Shown here piece by piece: positions 53,034-60,982 of a stretch of DNA of 64,000 nucleotides. Origin of the DNA: G963665925 sp963665925 (GTDB lineage Bacteria; Bacillota; Clostridia; Peptostreptococcales; Acidaminobacteraceae); contig OY762511.1 in NCBI GenBank assembly GCA_963665925.1, positions 3,100,001 to 3,164,000 on the forward strand, written 5' to 3'. Position 1 is the first letter of the stretch, and every line of letters starts with the position of its first letter. Below the pieces are notes generated by a model. The model was not told the DNA's origin. It did no database searches and was given only the letters and a program-made list of their open reading frames with translations. The translations under genes and the position numbers were made by a program.

Positions 53034-53091
53034 AATTACATTTTAACTTATTTTCAGTGATGAGTCTGTCTAAATCCTTGGGCTCATTATA

Positions 53092-53910
53092 TTAAAGCCG
53101 TATAATATTCAGTGTTTTTATGATGAACTCATGAGAAACGGTAGAAAAGATAATCAAGGTGGATTATCATCAAAATCAATTTTGCAGATACACCGCATTT
53201 TATCAAGAGCATTAAAGAGGGCACAGCGATTACAAATGATTAAGCAAAATCCTTGTGAATATGTAGAACTTCCTAAAATGAAAAGGTACAAACCGAACAT
53301 ATATGATGCAGAGCAAATAAAAAGATTGCTTACTGTGGCGAAAAATGAAGAAATCTACATTCCTGTATTACTATCGGCAACATTAGGACTACGAAGAGGC
53401 GAAGTGCTTGGATTAACTTGGGATTGTATAGATTACGAAAATAAAGTCCTTACGATAAATAAGAGCTTATTATATATTGAGCAGTCAAATAGTGTAGAAT
53501 TCTCAACAACAAAGACTGAATCTGGTAACAGAAGAATTCTGATTTTAAGTCAACTTATTAATATTTTGAAAGAACATCAAAATGTTCAAAATGAAATCAA
53601 ACGAGATATAGGAAGTGCTTATCACGATTGGAATTTGATTTGCTGCTATGCAAATGGTAGATATTTTAATCCAACAAGGTTTAGTCATAAATTCAGTAGA
53701 TTGCTCGAAAAATATGAACTTGAACATATAAGATTTCATGATTTAAGGCATAGTAATGCAACCTTGATGTTAGAGGGAAATATACCCGCCAAAATTGCCT
53801 CTCAGAGGCTTGGACACTCAAGTATACAAGTAACACTCGATATATACAGTCATGTGCGTGACGAGGCACAGAAAGAGACTGTGGAGCTTATCGATAATTT
53901 ATTGAATTGA
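53092..53910 (+). pseudogene. int: Tyrosine integrase, C-terminal fragment (split by IS)
   Basis: The frame continues from TTA-AAG as KPYNIQCFYDELMRNGRK. It contains the full catalytic domain: Arg in LGLRRGEVLG, His-x-x-Arg in HDLRHSNAT, His in RLGHSSIQ and the nucleophile Tyr in LDIYSHVRDE. An internal ATG at 53131 has no ribosome site. Without its N-terminal domains it should not recombine the ends. The complete protein would insert at the tRNA-Leu 3' end. Confidence 0.92.
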
Positions 53911-54087
53911 GCTGAATTAAAGTATGAGTACGATGTGTTTAATCATATGGTATGATTGTGGTTTGCCATATTGTAATAAATATCATCTAGATGATATTAT
54001 GAAATAATTTAAAAAGAAAAGAAACAAAGGAATATTGCAATAAAACTAGAATTATAACATATAACAATAAAATACATGAGGTGTTAT

Positions 54088-55329
54088 ATGATTAGTCCAA
54101 GAGTTTCAGCAATTTTAGCAAATCAGAGTATAAAAAAATTTTTGAAGAACAAAGGGATAAATATTAATAAAGAGAAAAAAGAAAGAAAAATAGATCAAAA
54201 CGAAGGTTCGCATATTGAGTTATTAAATCAGCTAATGAGTGACGGTGTGATTCCAAGAAATGTAGTTAAAACATTTGTGCTAAATGAGTTAAGATTTGGA
54301 AAATTAACAAATGTATTCGTGAAAATAATTGATGGATTTGGAGTGGAAAATGCTCAAGATGCATTAAGTAGAGTTTCGAGATCGCGTCATCATTTTGGTA
54401 ATCACAATAAAATCACTGACGTGAAGTACATCAATCCTGACATATTACAAATGGTGCAATCTGGTGTTACAGATATAATATACTTTAATGCTATCGATAA
54501 TGAGCAAGGGGTAATTAGCAAGGTCGAAATGCTTATTGGATGGGAAATGAGCTATAATAAAGGAGGGGGAGTTCAACGATATAATAATTATTGTTCAATC
54601 ATTATTGATTTTAACAATGGGATATGTAGTTTAGGAATAAAAGATTGGGCGAATGGCGTTCATTCAAGTAATATTCCTGAAAATGTTTTCAAGAGAATAT
54701 ATAGTATCATTCAAGATGTTTTTGGTATTACGTCGGATACGTCAAGTAAGGCAACGACACAGGTAGTTTATTCATTTGTTCATGAGATGACTTCTAAAAT
54801 ACTCAGTGATTCAATAAAGCGTGTAGACTCAAGTGTCGGGCATATTATTGATGAGAATATTGATCTTCTTAATGACAAGTTCCAAGAAGAAATTGAGTTG
54901 ACAATTGATGATAGATCAGCAATTGTATCTGCAATTAAAAATAATTTGTATAGAGCTGAATTCACTTCAAGATATGATAAAATAACGGATGACATACTGA
55001 AAAAAGATCTTGGACTTTATGCGTATCCAAGGCAGATTCGGTTTAAAGAGACTTCTGTTGGCGAAGGTAATGCCAAATCGGCAAGTGTTAATGAAACAAT
55101 TTTTGAAACTAGTTTATTCTATGATATGAAGTATAGGCTAGATCAGTCGAAAAATGTTGTGTTTTCAGTAATATATTGGTTGCCAAGTGATAAGTTTGAA
55201 AAATTTGGAGTTTCACTAGGCTGTAGGAGAAATGGGAGAATTAAACTTGCTTTTTATAATGAAATATTAACTGAGGTGGAATATAATGAGGTACTGTCAA
55301 AAATTAGCGAGTATTATAAAAGAGCCTAA
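54088..55329 (+). CDS. Unrecognised cargo protein A of the mobile element
   Basis: The 413-residue protein is soluble, with no transmembrane helix, and belongs to no family I recognise. The N-terminal 60 residues are basic and helical (SIKKFLKNKGININKEKKER). A middle beta-rich part contains DIIYFNAIDNEQGVISKVEM and YCSIIIDFNNGICSLGIKDW. A helical section (SKILSDSIKRVDSSVGHIID) and a C-terminal part (NVVFSVIYWLPSDKFEKFGVS) follow. GAGGTG precedes ATG 54088. It overlaps the next gene by 44 bases, so the two proteins are probably made together and interact. The position just after int is a common site for defence cargo (inference). Confidence 0.75.
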   Translation: MISPRVSAILANQSIKKFLKNKGININKEKKERKIDQNEGSHIELLNQLMSDGVIPRNVVKTFVLNELRFGKLTNVFVKIIDGFGVENAQDALSRVSRSRHHFGNHNKITDVKYINPDILQMVQSGVTDIIYFNAIDNEQGVISKVEMLIGWEMSYNKGGGVQRYNNYCSIIIDFNNGICSLGIKDWANGVHSSNIPENVFKRIYSIIQDVFGITSDTSSKATTQVVYSFVHEMTSKILSDSIKRVDSSVGHIIDENIDLLNDKFQEEIELTIDDRSAIVSAIKNNLYRAEFTSRYDKITDDILKKDLGLYAYPRQIRFKETSVGEGNAKSASVNETIFETSLFYDMKYRLDQSKNVVFSVIYWLPSDKFEKFGVSLGCRRNGRIKLAFYNEILTEVEYNEVLSKISEYYKRA

Positions 55330-55816
55330 TATTGATGGGGTAGAAGTAAGAAAATTAGTTGAAATGCTTGACATATATATTAGAACAAAAACAAATTTGA
55401 TAATGCGTAAAAAATTAAATCCAATTGCTTTTGCAAATAGTAATTACATTGATGAAAGTACTGCAATTAAGTTTATGACTATTTGCACAAAACATGAATT
55501 ATTATCTGTACGTCTATTTTATAATTGCTCTTGTGATGAAAGTATTGAAATTTATAATCTAGTAGAAACTACGCAGTGTCCAAATCGATGTGGAAATATA
55601 CCAGATCAGGATAGAGATAATGTCTATGTGTACTTTCAATTACTTGAAAAGCCAGAGTTATGTAAATTTATTGAACACGAGAAGACTCAAGTTGATATAA
55701 TGAGGGAAACATTGGGAAAAGAACTCGCATCGGTGTCTGATACATTGAAGGTGATAGGCGATGACGATGCAAAAATACTACTATCACCATTTGGACTGGT
55801 ACTGAAACAAATTTAG
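55286..55816 (+). CDS. Unrecognised cargo protein B, C-terminus clipped by an IS
   Basis: This 176-residue soluble protein has a probable zinc site, NCSC followed by CPNRCG (about residues 84-110), between two helical regions. It begins inside gene A (44-base overlap), with GAGGTGG before ATG 55286. Its TAG stop uses the first base of the IS256-family element. Beyond the IS the original frame resumes as IWDSLFGL and TAA (57154-57180), so seven residues were lost. No family is recognised. With gene A it forms a compact two-gene module. Confidence 0.75.
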   Translation: MRYCQKLASIIKEPNIDGVEVRKLVEMLDIYIRTKTNLIMRKKLNPIAFANSNYIDESTAIKFMTICTKHELLSVRLFYNCSCDESIEIYNLVETTQCPNRCGNIPDQDRDNVYVYFQLLEKPELCKFIEHEKTQVDIMRETLGKELASVSDTLKVIGDDDAKILLSPFGLVLKQI

Positions 55817-57150
55817 TGTAAAAACAAGAAATCTTCCACGAAAGTAGTTAGTGTTATAAACTAGATTACAGAGTGGAGGATTTTTTTATGAGTCGAAAGA
55901 AGAAAAACAACAAGATATCAGAACTGACAGAAGCCCTTATGCAGGACAAGGATATCACCGATGTGGCAGACCTACAGAGCGTGCTGAAGGAAATGCTTAA
56001 GACTGGCGTTGAGAAACTACTTGAAGCAGAACTGGATGAAGAGCTTGGTTATGAGCCATACGATCGCCAAGTTGAGAAAACGAACTACAGAAACGGGAAA
56101 TCAACAAAGCGTGTAAAGACTGATCTTGGCGAAGTTGAACTAGAGATTCCAAGAGATCGTAACGGTGAGTTTGATCCACAAATTGTACCAAAACACTCCA
56201 GTGATATTTCAGCGATTGAAGACAAAGTGATCTCTATGTATGGTAAAGGAATGTCTCAAAGAGATATCTCAGAACATATAGAAGACCTCTACGGGATGCC
56301 ACTCTCAGCACAGTCAATCTCACGTATGACTGATAAAATCATCCCTCACATCGAAGAGTGGCAACACAGACCACTTGAAACAGAGTATCCGTTTGTTTTC
56401 ATGGATGCTATTCATTACAAAGTAAAACAGAATAACCGCATTGTATCTAAAGCTGCATACGTTGTTGTTGGCATAAATACAGATGGTATGAAGGATGTCT
56501 TAGGTATCTGGATAGGTGAAAATGAGACGAGTAAATTCTGGCTAAAGGTTCTGACAGACTTAAAGAATCGTGGTGTTCAGAGAGTTACAATCTTCAGTGT
56601 TGATGGACTTTCAGGCTTTGAGCAAGCAATCAAAGCGACATATCCAGAGTCTATTGTACAGCGCTGCATCATTCATCAAATTCGCTCATCTACGCGATAT
56701 GTCAGCTACAAACATGTCAAAGAACTGATGAAAGATCTTAAGTCTGTTTATCAAGCTCCAAATGAGGAATCAGGTTATCAGATGCTTCTTGAGTTTGAAG
56801 AAAAGTGGGGTTCGCATTATCCGCGCTGCATAAAATCCTGGAAAGATAACTGGGGTGTTATATCTCCGTTTTTTGCATACTCAGCGAACATCAGAAAGAT
56901 CATGTATACGACCAATATAATTGAAAATCTGAACAGACAATACCGCAAAGTAACTAAGGGAAAACCAGTCTATCCAACAGACATGTCACTGATGAAGTCC
57001 CTTTACTTAGCAACTGAAAATGCAACAAAGAAATGGTCCCAGCGTCAACGAAACTGGGATCAGATAATAAACGAACTCTCGATTATCCATTCGTAATCGA
57101 GAGTTCCTAAAAAGTTCATATTCGCTGCTTTCGTGGCAGATTATTTACAC
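55816..57150 (+). mobile_element. IS256-family insertion sequence
   Basis: Both termini start GTGTAAA and carry a CCACGAAAG block (left 55816-55847; right, inverted, 57125-57150), the left arm having about six extra bases. The flanks share AAATTT (55810-55814 region and 57152-57157), consistent with a slightly altered 8-bp target duplication. It contains one Mutator-type transposase. Confidence 0.8.
55888..57096 (+). CDS. IS256-family (Mutator-type) transposase
   Basis: The protein has 402 residues. Landmarks are GVEKLLEAELDEELGYEPYD, RNGKSTKRVKTDLGEVELEIPRD and the DDE residues: Asp in VFMDAIHYKV, Asp in IFSVDGLSGFEQA and Glu in TNIIENLNRQYRK. The C/H pair appears in VQRCIIHQIRSS. It seems intact. 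GTGGAGG stands before ATG 55888; a GTG 15 bases upstream is in frame but unlikely. Confidence 0.95.
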   Translation: MSRKKKNNKISELTEALMQDKDITDVADLQSVLKEMLKTGVEKLLEAELDEELGYEPYDRQVEKTNYRNGKSTKRVKTDLGEVELEIPRDRNGEFDPQIVPKHSSDISAIEDKVISMYGKGMSQRDISEHIEDLYGMPLSAQSISRMTDKIIPHIEEWQHRPLETEYPFVFMDAIHYKVKQNNRIVSKAAYVVVGINTDGMKDVLGIWIGENETSKFWLKVLTDLKNRGVQRVTIFSVDGLSGFEQAIKATYPESIVQRCIIHQIRSSTRYVSYKHVKELMKDLKSVYQAPNEESGYQMLLEFEEKWGSHYPRCIKSWKDNWGVISPFFAYSANIRKIMYTTNIIENLNRQYRKVTKGKPVYPTDMSLMKSLYLATENATKKWSQRQRNWDQIINELSIIHS

Positions 57151-57174
57151 AAAATTTGGGACAGTCTCTTTGGA

Positions 57175-58002
57175 CTATAATAATTTAAATTCAAAATTAT
57201 CAGGTAAATTGAATAGACTTTTTTGGATGGATTCGAGTGATGAGTTTAGTTCTTCACTTTCGATTTTTATGAGTGTGTTTATTAGAGCACACTCTTTTTT
57301 GATTTTTTGTATTTCATCAAGATTGTACTCAGATTTTGAATCCAGTTTGCTAAATTCTGAAAAACTACTTTCTAAAGTGGTGCGAATTGATTTTAAATGA
57401 GAAATTGTTTCGGAGTATCGTATACCAAGTTTTGAAAGTAATCCATAATAACAGTCAAGTAATTTGTATATATCAGAAATCATTAAAGCGACTTTGTGAC
57501 ATGTTTTCACGAATTCGTTGTATCCTCGTATATCATTTAGAGATGTGCTCATGTTTACTTCATGAGCGATTCGAGTGGAATACAAATCAAGGTGGGATAG
57601 ACTCTTTTTTAGTTCAAAATATTGTTCTAAGAATTGATAACCTATTTTTGTTTGGTATTCATGGGCAATTCGATTATCTTGCTCTTCTCTGTAGGCCTTA
57701 TTACTTGAAATTGCTGACTTATAAACTAAATATGCACCAATAACACCGCCTAAGTAACTTCCGTAGAAAGGTATCCAATCTTTTAGTGTCCCGATCGGAG
57801 AGAACAATGGAATAGTGATTTTAAATAGTAGATCAATGTACAGAGGACCCAGTATTAAACTTGAAATTAGAAACAAGTAAGGCTTTATACCTGCAGTCCA
57901 TTCATACTTTGATAAAAATAGATAAGATAATGGAACAATTATCAAAAATGCGATATTTGGAATAATGGATACGCCTTCAAGAACATTCACAGTTAACACC
58001 AC
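57175..58002 (-). CDS. Membrane/coiled-coil protein at the right end of the element
   Basis: The protein has about 275 residues. Three N-terminal transmembrane helices (about 12-33, 42-63, 78-100; the last as YGSYLGGVIGAYLVYKSA) are followed by 170 residues of cytoplasmic coiled coil. The start is uncertain: GTG 58002 or GTG 57990, both with weak sites. Similar 'helices plus long coiled coil' proteins occur as phage and island accessory genes, some linked to abortive infection. It is convergent with cargo gene B, whose original stop overlapped its end by 6 bases. No function is assigned. Confidence 0.68.
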   Translation of the reverse strand: MVLTVNVLEGVSIIPNIAFLIIVPLSYLFLSKYEWTAGIKPYLFLISSLILGPLYIDLLFKITIPLFSPIGTLKDWIPFYGSYLGGVIGAYLVYKSAISSNKAYREEQDNRIAHEYQTKIGYQFLEQYFELKKSLSHLDLYSTRIAHEVNMSTSLNDIRGYNEFVKTCHKVALMISDIYKLLDCYYGLLSKLGIRYSETISHLKSIRTTLESSFSEFSKLDSKSEYNLDEIQKIKKECALINTLIKIESEELNSSLESIQKSLFNLPDNFEFKLL

Positions 58003-58052
58003 TTTTCTTATAGATTAGCATTATTATATCACAATACAATTGGTACATAGAG

Positions 58053-58071
58053 ATTAGCAAAAGATTAGCAA
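58053..58071. repeat. Paired arm-type repeats at the right end
   Basis: GATTAGCA occurs at 58053 and 58064 with 11-base spacing, matching the pair at 46582 and 46593. One copy survives in the older end at 43982. These are likely integrase arm sites. Confidence 0.65.
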
Positions 58072-58095
58072 AAACAAATAGATGAACGCAAAAGA

Positions 58096-58125
58096 AAAAC
58101 TCACCTTCATCTGAAAGTGAGTTTT
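58096..58125 (-). terminator. Terminator of the tRNA-Leu gene, supplied by the element
   Basis: AAAACTCAC (58096-58104) and GTGAGTTTT (58117-58125) form a 9-bp stem. On the minus strand it is followed by a T-rich tail, 6 bases beyond the tRNA 3' end. Confidence 0.75.
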
Positions 58126-58130
58126 TTCAA

Positions 58131-58187
58131 TGGTGCCGAAGGCGGGAATCGAACCCGCACGCCCCGAAAGGCTCTGGATTTTGAGTC
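58131..58187. repeat. attR: tRNA-Leu 3' end repeated at attL
   Basis: These 57 bases are identical to 46410-46466 and form the 3' part of the intact tRNA gene. They were presumably brought in by the element, which keeps the tRNA functional. Confidence 0.92.
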
Positions 58188-58217
58188 CAGCGCGTCTGCC
58201 AGTTCCACCACTTCGGC
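58131..58217 (-). tRNA. tRNA-Leu (anticodon CAA)
   Basis: The 87-base gene includes an encoded CCA. Read on the minus strand, the acceptor arms are GCCGAAG and CTTCGGC. The anticodon stem-loop is CTGGA-CTCAAAA-TCCAG, giving CAA. A long variable arm typical of leucine tRNAs and a T arm GCGGG-TTCGAAT-CCCGC follow. A consensus promoter lies upstream. It is the target of repeated integration events. Confidence 0.96.
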
Positions 58218-58246
58218 AAGTGGCTTTTGTCTTAACGACAAGAATA

Positions 58247-58275
58247 ATATTACCATGAATCTGTACTATTTGCAA
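58247..58275 (-). promoter_or_regulatory. Promoter of the tRNA-Leu gene
   Basis: On the minus strand TTGCAA (58270-58275) and TAATAT (58247-58252) are 17 bases apart, ending 29 bases before the tRNA 5' end. Confidence 0.7.
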
Positions 58276-58368
58276 TAGTTTCAAGCAAAAAAAATACGCT
58301 CAGGCCATACACAGAAAATTCAGAACCCACTTGGGGTGTTTTGGAACAAATGGATTTAAAATCTATAA

Positions 58369-58410
58369 AAAGCCGATATGAAAAGCGTAAGCTTATTTCA
58401 TATCGGCTTT
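58369..58410 (-). terminator. Strong terminator after the transglutaminase-like gene
   Basis: AAAGCCGATATGAAA (58369-58383) and TTTCATATCGGCTTT (58396-58410) form a perfect 15-bp stem, followed on the minus strand by a T run. Confidence 0.88.
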
Positions 58411-58415
58411 GTGTC

Positions 58416-60098
58416 TTACTGATCCAGATATATGGCGTAGGCTTCCTCGTCCCACCTGTGGTTCTTCTTGATTTCATCCGACTCCATCATGTAGTATACG
58501 TGACGGATTTTTGAGGAGTAGGTAGGGTCATTCCAAGTCAGGTCAAAGTGCAGGTACTTGTCGCCGACCTTCACAAGGTTCCAAGCGTGGTTGTTGCCAT
58601 CTGCAAAGGTTCCATCGCCATCTGCGGTAACACCGAAGATGATTTCATTTTCAATACCGAAAATATCAAGGAAGGTCTTGAAAGCCTGTGCGTAGCCATC
58701 ACACACGGCGCGGCCGTAGACAATTGCACCATATGCAGTATGCGTGTAGCCTGGATGGGCGTCGATTGCAGCGCCTGGATGATGATATAAAATGCTGCCC
58801 ACCAGATAATCATGGATGATCTTGATCTTTTGTGCATCGCTCATATCGTCTCTGATTTTTTCATCCAGTATGGACTGAACCTTGTTTTCAAAGACGTTTT
58901 CAGTATCATCAACCTGGTAGTAAGTGCCACCACCGGCAATGTTGAAGTCTCTAAACTGACCAATGTATTCAATATCTTCAATAATACCATAGCCGAAACC
59001 GTTCATGATATTGTTCTCTGTCGCACCAATAAAGGTTCTCTTAAGTTCGTCAGAGTGATAAATAATGACAGGAACGCTGCCTGATTTGATGGATATGTTA
59101 TAGCTGCCATCTGGGTAAAGCGCAATTCGGATGGGCAGCTGCTCATCATCGCTGTAGTATGTCAGCAAGTCGACGAAGCTGTCACCTGAATAGAGCTTCG
59201 TGTATGAAGGCCCTTCCAGCTTATTGTCTTCATAGACACGGGTATAGATATTGTCCTGGGCTTCTTCCTGGAAAATCGTCATGCCATTACGCTTACCTTG
59301 TGTAAACTGGGCTGTGTTGCTTGAACTGATTCTCTTGTCATAAATATAGGCCGTACCGCTGAGTTCCCCATCAATCCAAGAACCGCGATTGATGACACCG
59401 GTATTCTTGTAAAGCGTACCAAAGCCTTCATATTGAAGGGTATCATTTAAAGAGCCACTATAAATACCGTTTGCAGAGTAGCTGATCATAATACGGTCCA
59501 CGCCCTCTGACAAATGATAATAGGTTGCATAATTGGCCTTGTTGGTAGCTGCACAAAGGGGTGATCCAGCCTGAGAAGCATCATACAGATAGAAAAAACC
59601 GCCGCTGCTCTTTTTGAGTACGAAGCGGGAGAGGTTTTCGTTAGCGCTTCTGTACACCGTCATGCCATCTATGATTTCAGGTGTTGAAGTACTCATGATC
59701 TTATCCATAAGGGGATCGTACATTTTTTTGAGTTCGCCGTATTTTAAGAGCATATCGTTATAAGACTCAAGCCCTTCTTCCAGTGTATCCTTTTCCTTGA
59801 GCAGGATATCCGTCACATTTGAAAGCAGGTCGCGGTCATGTATTGCTTGTGTGTGAAAGGCGTCTGCGGTGTCTGTCATGTCCTTGAAAAAGCCACGATA
59901 TTCTTCTGAGGTCATAGACTTGTCTTCAGATATATGATCGTAAATATCCTTAAGGCTGATAAGTGATTTTTCAAGTGGCTGACCGTCTATGACATCAGCG
60001 TAGGAAATATTCCCATTCAAGCCGCTTGAGAATATCAGGCAAAGCGCCAATGTTAAGGAGAGCAAAGTTCTGTTGTATATGTTCTGTCTCAATTTCAT
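58416..60098 (-). CDS. Secreted transglutaminase-like protein with MORN-like repeats
   Basis: The protein has 560 residues. An N-terminal signal peptide (MKLRQNIYNRTLLSLTLALC, cleavage near YADV) is followed by a helical region (about 45-130). Beta-rich repeats of MORN type come next (YSGSLNDTLQYEGFGTLYKN, GSWIDGELSGTAYIY). A transglutaminase-like domain ends the protein, with Cys in GRAVCDGYAQAFKTF, His in NNHAWNLVKVG and Asp in LHFDLTWNDP as the catalytic triad. GGAGG precedes ATG 60098. It acts outside the membrane, perhaps as a protease or peptidoglycan/protein cross-linker; the substrate is unknown. It stands alone. Confidence 0.85.
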   Translation of the reverse strand: MKLRQNIYNRTLLSLTLALCLIFSSGLNGNISYADVIDGQPLEKSLISLKDIYDHISEDKSMTSEEYRGFFKDMTDTADAFHTQAIHDRDLLSNVTDILLKEKDTLEEGLESYNDMLLKYGELKKMYDPLMDKIMSTSTPEIIDGMTVYRSANENLSRFVLKKSSGGFFYLYDASQAGSPLCAATNKANYATYYHLSEGVDRIMISYSANGIYSGSLNDTLQYEGFGTLYKNTGVINRGSWIDGELSGTAYIYDKRISSSNTAQFTQGKRNGMTIFQEEAQDNIYTRVYEDNKLEGPSYTKLYSGDSFVDLLTYYSDDEQLPIRIALYPDGSYNISIKSGSVPVIIYHSDELKRTFIGATENNIMNGFGYGIIEDIEYIGQFRDFNIAGGGTYYQVDDTENVFENKVQSILDEKIRDDMSDAQKIKIIHDYLVGSILYHHPGAAIDAHPGYTHTAYGAIVYGRAVCDGYAQAFKTFLDIFGIENEIIFGVTADGDGTFADGNNHAWNLVKVGDKYLHFDLTWNDPTYSSKIRHVYYMMESDEIKKNHRWDEEAYAIYLDQ

Positions 60099-60195
60099 GC
60101 GTATCCTCCGTAATCGGTGTATTAATATGATTTGACGAAACACGTCATACACTCTAGAATTAATCTAGCATATTAATAGAAAGGAAACACCTGTT

Positions 60196-60849
60196 TTGAC
60201 AACATTGAAATCGTACTGTAAAGTTTGCGGAAATTCTTGTCAGCCATTATTTGACGAGCAATTTCATATTATGTATGAGAAATGTACCCTTTGCGGCTTT
60301 ATCCATCTTCAAAGTGCCTACCATGTGACTTTTTCAGAGGAACGCGCAGAGTATGATCTCCACGACAATTCCATAGAGGATCAAGGCTATGTTAAATATT
60401 TGGAGCGTTTTCTTGCGGCTGCAGTTACACCCTTTATAAAAGAAGGAAGTGCCCTTGAGTTTGGCTGCGGTCCTGGGCCGGTTCTTGCTGAGCTCTTGAA
60501 ACGAAAGGGCTTTGATGTTTCTACCTATGACAAACATTTCAATCCAGATACTTCTGTCTTAGATTTAAGATATGACCTCATTACTGCAACTGAAGTCTTC
60601 GAACACTTCAACAACCCGCGCGAGGACGTTGCAGGTGTCTTTTCCTTGCTTGGGCAAGGGGGTATTCTTGCAGTTATGACCAGTGTGCCGCCACAGGATG
60701 ATGCAGCATTTCTAAAATGGCATTATAGAAGGGAAAAGACGCATATTTCCTTTTATACAAGACGCGCATTCGAAATATTAGCTGAAGAAAATGGGGCAGA
60801 ACTGATTTTTCACGACGATAAACGGATCAGTGTATTTCGTAAAAATTAA
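60196..60849 (+). CDS. Class I SAM methyltransferase with N-terminal zinc ribbon
   Basis: The protein has 217 residues. Residues 1-40 hold two Cys pairs (YCKVCGNSC and KCTLCGFIHL) forming a likely zinc ribbon. The methyltransferase part has motif I LEFGCGPGPVLAELL and ITATEVFEHFNNP, with a Methyltransf_23-like ending. It starts at TTG 60196, with AAAGGAA 11 bases upstream. Such zinc-ribbon methyltransferases often modify sugars or small molecules, but the substrate is unknown. It is divergent from the transglutaminase-like gene. Confidence 0.82.
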   Translation: MTTLKSYCKVCGNSCQPLFDEQFHIMYEKCTLCGFIHLQSAYHVTFSEERAEYDLHDNSIEDQGYVKYLERFLAAAVTPFIKEGSALEFGCGPGPVLAELLKRKGFDVSTYDKHFNPDTSVLDLRYDLITATEVFEHFNNPREDVAGVFSLLGQGGILAVMTSVPPQDDAAFLKWHYRREKTHISFYTRRAFEILAEENGAELIFHDDKRISVFRKN

Positions 60850-60882
60850 CATTTCCTCAAATGTAAACAATTATACATTCTA

Positions 60883-60911
60883 TTGCAGGGATAGGACTTT
60901 GGTGCTATAAT
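60883..60911 (+). promoter_or_regulatory. SigA promoter
   Basis: TTGCAG (60883-60888) and TATAAT (60906-60911) are 17 bases apart and drive the YdjM-like gene. Confidence 0.7.
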
Positions 60912-60982
60912 GGTTTACATAATTGAGTTGATTATGGACTGAAAGCTTAAAAATGAGCTTCTTATACAAGGAAGGTGAATTT

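Larger units (their letters stand above)
51808..53091 (-). mobile_element. IS3-family insertion sequence inside the integrase gene
   Basis: The ends are imperfect inverted repeats, TATAATGCTCCCCATTG on the left and TATAATGAGCCCAAGG read inward from the right, and both share AAATAAGTTAA further in. TTA (51805-51807 and 53092-53094) is duplicated at the borders. Removing the element plus one TTA restores a continuous integrase frame (EALKPYNIQ). It carries orfA and orfB on the minus strand. Confidence 0.88.

Noticed and set aside
51813..53086. IS3 boundaries at the inner TG...CA dinucleotides
   Set aside because: No target duplication matches there, and the integrase frame is not restored. The outer TATAATG ends with a TTA duplication fit both.
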